Below the pieces are notes generated by a model. That model did not search any database, was not told where the DNA came from, and saw nothing but the letters and a program-made list of their open reading frames with translations. From Symsagittifera roscoffensis (Eukaryota > Xenacoelomorpha > Acoela > Convolutidae): a stretch of 64,000 bases of DNA. Positions 61,782-64,000 of the stretch are shown here, piece by piece (the stretch's first letter is position 1; each line of letters starts with the position of its first letter). The stretch spans positions 42,251,165 to 42,315,164 of the forward strand of contig NC_087064.1 of assembly GCF_963678635.1 (NCBI RefSeq), given 5' to 3'. The position numbers and the translations under genes were made by a program.

Positions 61782-63058
61782 TGAATACCCACAAGCTTCG
61801 TGTTTTTGTACAACTCGTGAGATGGTCGCGATGGATTATCAGGACAAGAATCTACAGGTTTCAGAAATGATTCAAAATCAAAATAAATCACAAGTGGTAC
61901 AAACCACAAGGCCTGGAGGTTTTTGAACTCGTATCTGTTGGTACCTTTTTCTGTTGAAGGCATGACTACTAGAGCAGGTTCATGATCCTTACAACACTGG
62001 ATGTGTTGCTCGTGAGTTTCATCACTCCAACTAATGTGAAAGCAGTTTCTACATAAACGTGCAATTGGGCGATACTCACACCCTTTGATTTCGCAGATGA
62101 ACTTTAACAAATCGATTATATGTACATAGTGATGCTTTGCAGGCTCATACAAGAGAAGCAGGTCCATGTCAAATATTTCAGTTTGGGTGCTGTTATCTTG
62201 GTTTGGTCGTTTTGATATATACATAGGCAACAAATCTCCCTTGTGGTACTGGAACACATTTACCCGCACGTCGTTAAGTTGTTCAAATTTTCCAATTGAA
62301 GCGATACTCATGGGTGAATCAAAATTACCTTGGGCTTTGTGTGCACTTTCAGCAGTGTATGTATCAGGTTGTGTCCGCGCAGCTGCTGGGTTCGCTTTTT
62401 GTTGATCAGTTAGAAGTAGGTCAACACCATGCTTCAGACTATAAGCAGCGGTAAAGCAAAGTTCGAAGCAATTATTATCTTCGTGATTTCTAATGTTTAT
62501 CAAATTCTGGGACATTCGAATTCGAAAAGGCAAGTCAATATAAGATGACCCACGGATTGGTGAAAACTTTGCAAGTTTAACAAAAACTTGAATTACGTGT
62601 TGCAAAACCCAACCGCTTCCATAAGATGCAAAAGTCTCCAAAACTGCTTGCATTTTTTCGACCATTTCAAAAAACTCATCATCTTCTAATCCTAAGCTCA
62701 TCACAGGTTTCATATCAGAGTTTGCATAAATGTCAATCCGCTTGTCGTGCTCAGTTTTACTAGAATCATTTATTACTTTAGGTTTTACCAAACCTAAATT
62801 AGCGCTGAACTGAACTTTTCTAGGTCCTTCTGCAACTCGATCGATTATGAGACTTTGAATTTCATCTTTTTTCTCTTGCATAAATTGCAAAAGGTCAATC
62901 GGCTGATTTTCATCCATGGGTTGGTTTCCGCCGATCACATACGTTTCAAGAACACCGAAAAAAGCAGTGTATGTATCTTGAATTACATACATTGAATTGA
63001 ATATCCGAATGTCAAAATTAGTATCAAAAACAGTTGAAATGATGAATAAGTAAAGCAA
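61772..63058 (-). pseudogene. Polymerase gene N-terminal part with exonuclease I motif
   Basis: A 428-codon frame, probably true from the ATG of MDENQPID (residue 48) or upstream. It has a SSYIDLPFRIR...NHEDNNCFELCF segment (about residues 175-205) of the type that precedes PolB in such elements. A CRNCF cysteine cluster is near residue 338. VIYFDFESF near 395-403 supplies the Asp and Glu of exonuclease motif I. The last residues after TKLVG are a frameshift product. Beyond 63058 no further exon was recognised. Confidence 0.7.
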
Positions 63059-63059
63059 A

Positions 63060-64000
63060 AACTGAAAAATGACAGTTTTTTAACTTTCCAGGCGCATTGC
63101 TATCAATGATTTCAATCACGGAGCGGTTGCAGGTCCATGTCATCATGAATTTGTCTCAATTGTCTTTCGATTTGAAAAAAAGTCCGAAAAAATACTTTTC
63201 TGTAAAGAGAAATGAGTTTGTTGTTTTAGGGGGGATTAAGGGGATTAGCGTTTTTCTCGAAGACTATTGAAAAAACATCTACTCCCACAATCTCATTAGT
63301 CGTGCCCCTCAATGCACTTTCATAATAACACCACTTGCTCATATTAAAAAATTGCGTCTTCTGGTTGAAAATCGCATTTTTTCGGAAAAATGAAAAAACG
63401 ATGAGTCATCAATTAAAAAGTTTGATTTTTATTATTTTTCTCAAATATTTAGCATGATGATGAATACTTGTACTTTTTTCAATATGATCATTTTTGGAGA
63501 CAACAGTATCAATGATCAAATGGTAACTCCAATTTGTAGAAAAAGAAAAAAATTAATGCTTTTTTTTCCTTTTTGTAATTAAAAAATCAAATTTTTAACT
63601 AAAAAACAATAAAAAAATAAGTATTTTTAGCAAAAAGTTGGCTTTAAACATCTTTTATACTATTTTTCATTATGTTTAATTTGTATGATAACTATTTGAA
63701 TAAACATATGACAACATAAGTTTTCATCCAAAATTATTTTTTTACAGTTTTTTTTTGACGTTAATAATCTTTTTTCAAAAAACGAAATTGATTTTTTTAA
63801 TCTTGTTTTCTAAAAATTAGCATATATATGAATGCTTTTCAGTTTTTTCTCAAGATCACTAATGTAAATTAGAACTTCAAATGATAATATGTTAAATCCT
63901 AATTGTGGAAAAAATGAAAATTTTACGGATTTTTTTTTTTTTTTAATTGAAAAAAAATAGTCAATTTATTAAAAATAAATGATTTTTTAAACTTCAATTT
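63060..64000. other. AT-rich DNA to the end of the window
   Basis: T- and A-rich low-complexity sequence with no gene recognised. Nothing resembling a Polinton terminal inverted repeat could be identified. Confidence 0.4.

Noticed and set aside
56262-64000. A complete Polinton or integrated virus
   Set aside because: Only the polymerase gene is recognisable. No integrase, ATPase, protease, capsid gene or terminal repeats are seen within the window.

Overview
The window is nuclear DNA from an invertebrate animal. It is AT-rich, has split genes with GT/AG introns, and is dominated by transposable elements of metazoan type, satellite DNA and short dispersed repeats. There is no bacterial gene arrangement. 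I cannot name the phylum; the two host genes are animal families but do not fix the lineage.

Host genes. Only two are well supported, and they lie head to head near the middle. A penta-EF-hand protein of the ALG-2/PDCD6 family is on the minus strand (34442 to 33198, two coding exons, 187 residues). A class A (rhodopsin-like) seven-transmembrane receptor is on the plus strand (35934 to 37396, two coding exons, 421 residues). About 1.5 kb separates their start codons, and that interval is partly made of dispersed repeats. A weaker candidate is an unrecognised gene-like pair of exons inside a 2.7 kb tandem duplication (21.3-27.1 kb).

Mobile elements, left to right. Hairpin-ended repeats lie at 3.1-4.5 kb. 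A degenerate LINE reverse transcriptase (minus) covers 6.7-8.2 kb. A 339 bp foldback element with 150 bp arms is at 8979-9317. The 3' end of an LTR retrotransposon (integrase tail, long C-terminal extension, polypurine tract, probable LTR) covers 10.3-12.7 kb. A nearly full-length but broken LINE with ORF1, endonuclease and RT (minus) covers 16.8-20.7 kb. A possible Helitron 3' end is at 27.2 kb, followed by broken gag/pol-tail-like frames at 27.3-29.2 kb. An intact, apparently recent APE-type non-LTR retrotransposon (minus) spans 42.7-46.5 kb, with target-site duplication and a (CAA)n tail. A broken gypsy-type pol (minus) at 54.2-55.0 kb borders a 4.4 kb satellite array with higher-order structure (49.8-54.2 kb). 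At 56.3-63.1 kb there is a broken family-B DNA polymerase gene (minus) of the protein-primed, Polinton-like type, with an endonuclease-VII-like segment. Its polymerase core is present twice in tandem, 1670 bp each with one base difference noticed.

A second layer is non-autonomous repeats found at several places. One family has 'ggggcggatc' ends and a GGCGCC palindrome (2.2, 14.6-15.2, 21.3, 23.9, 26.7 and 41.7 kb). Two other AT-rich families are at 0.5/12.7/34.8 kb and 31.5/34.5/39.4 kb. The remaining DNA is AT-rich and I see nothing supportable in it. No rRNA, convincing tRNA or CRISPR array was found.
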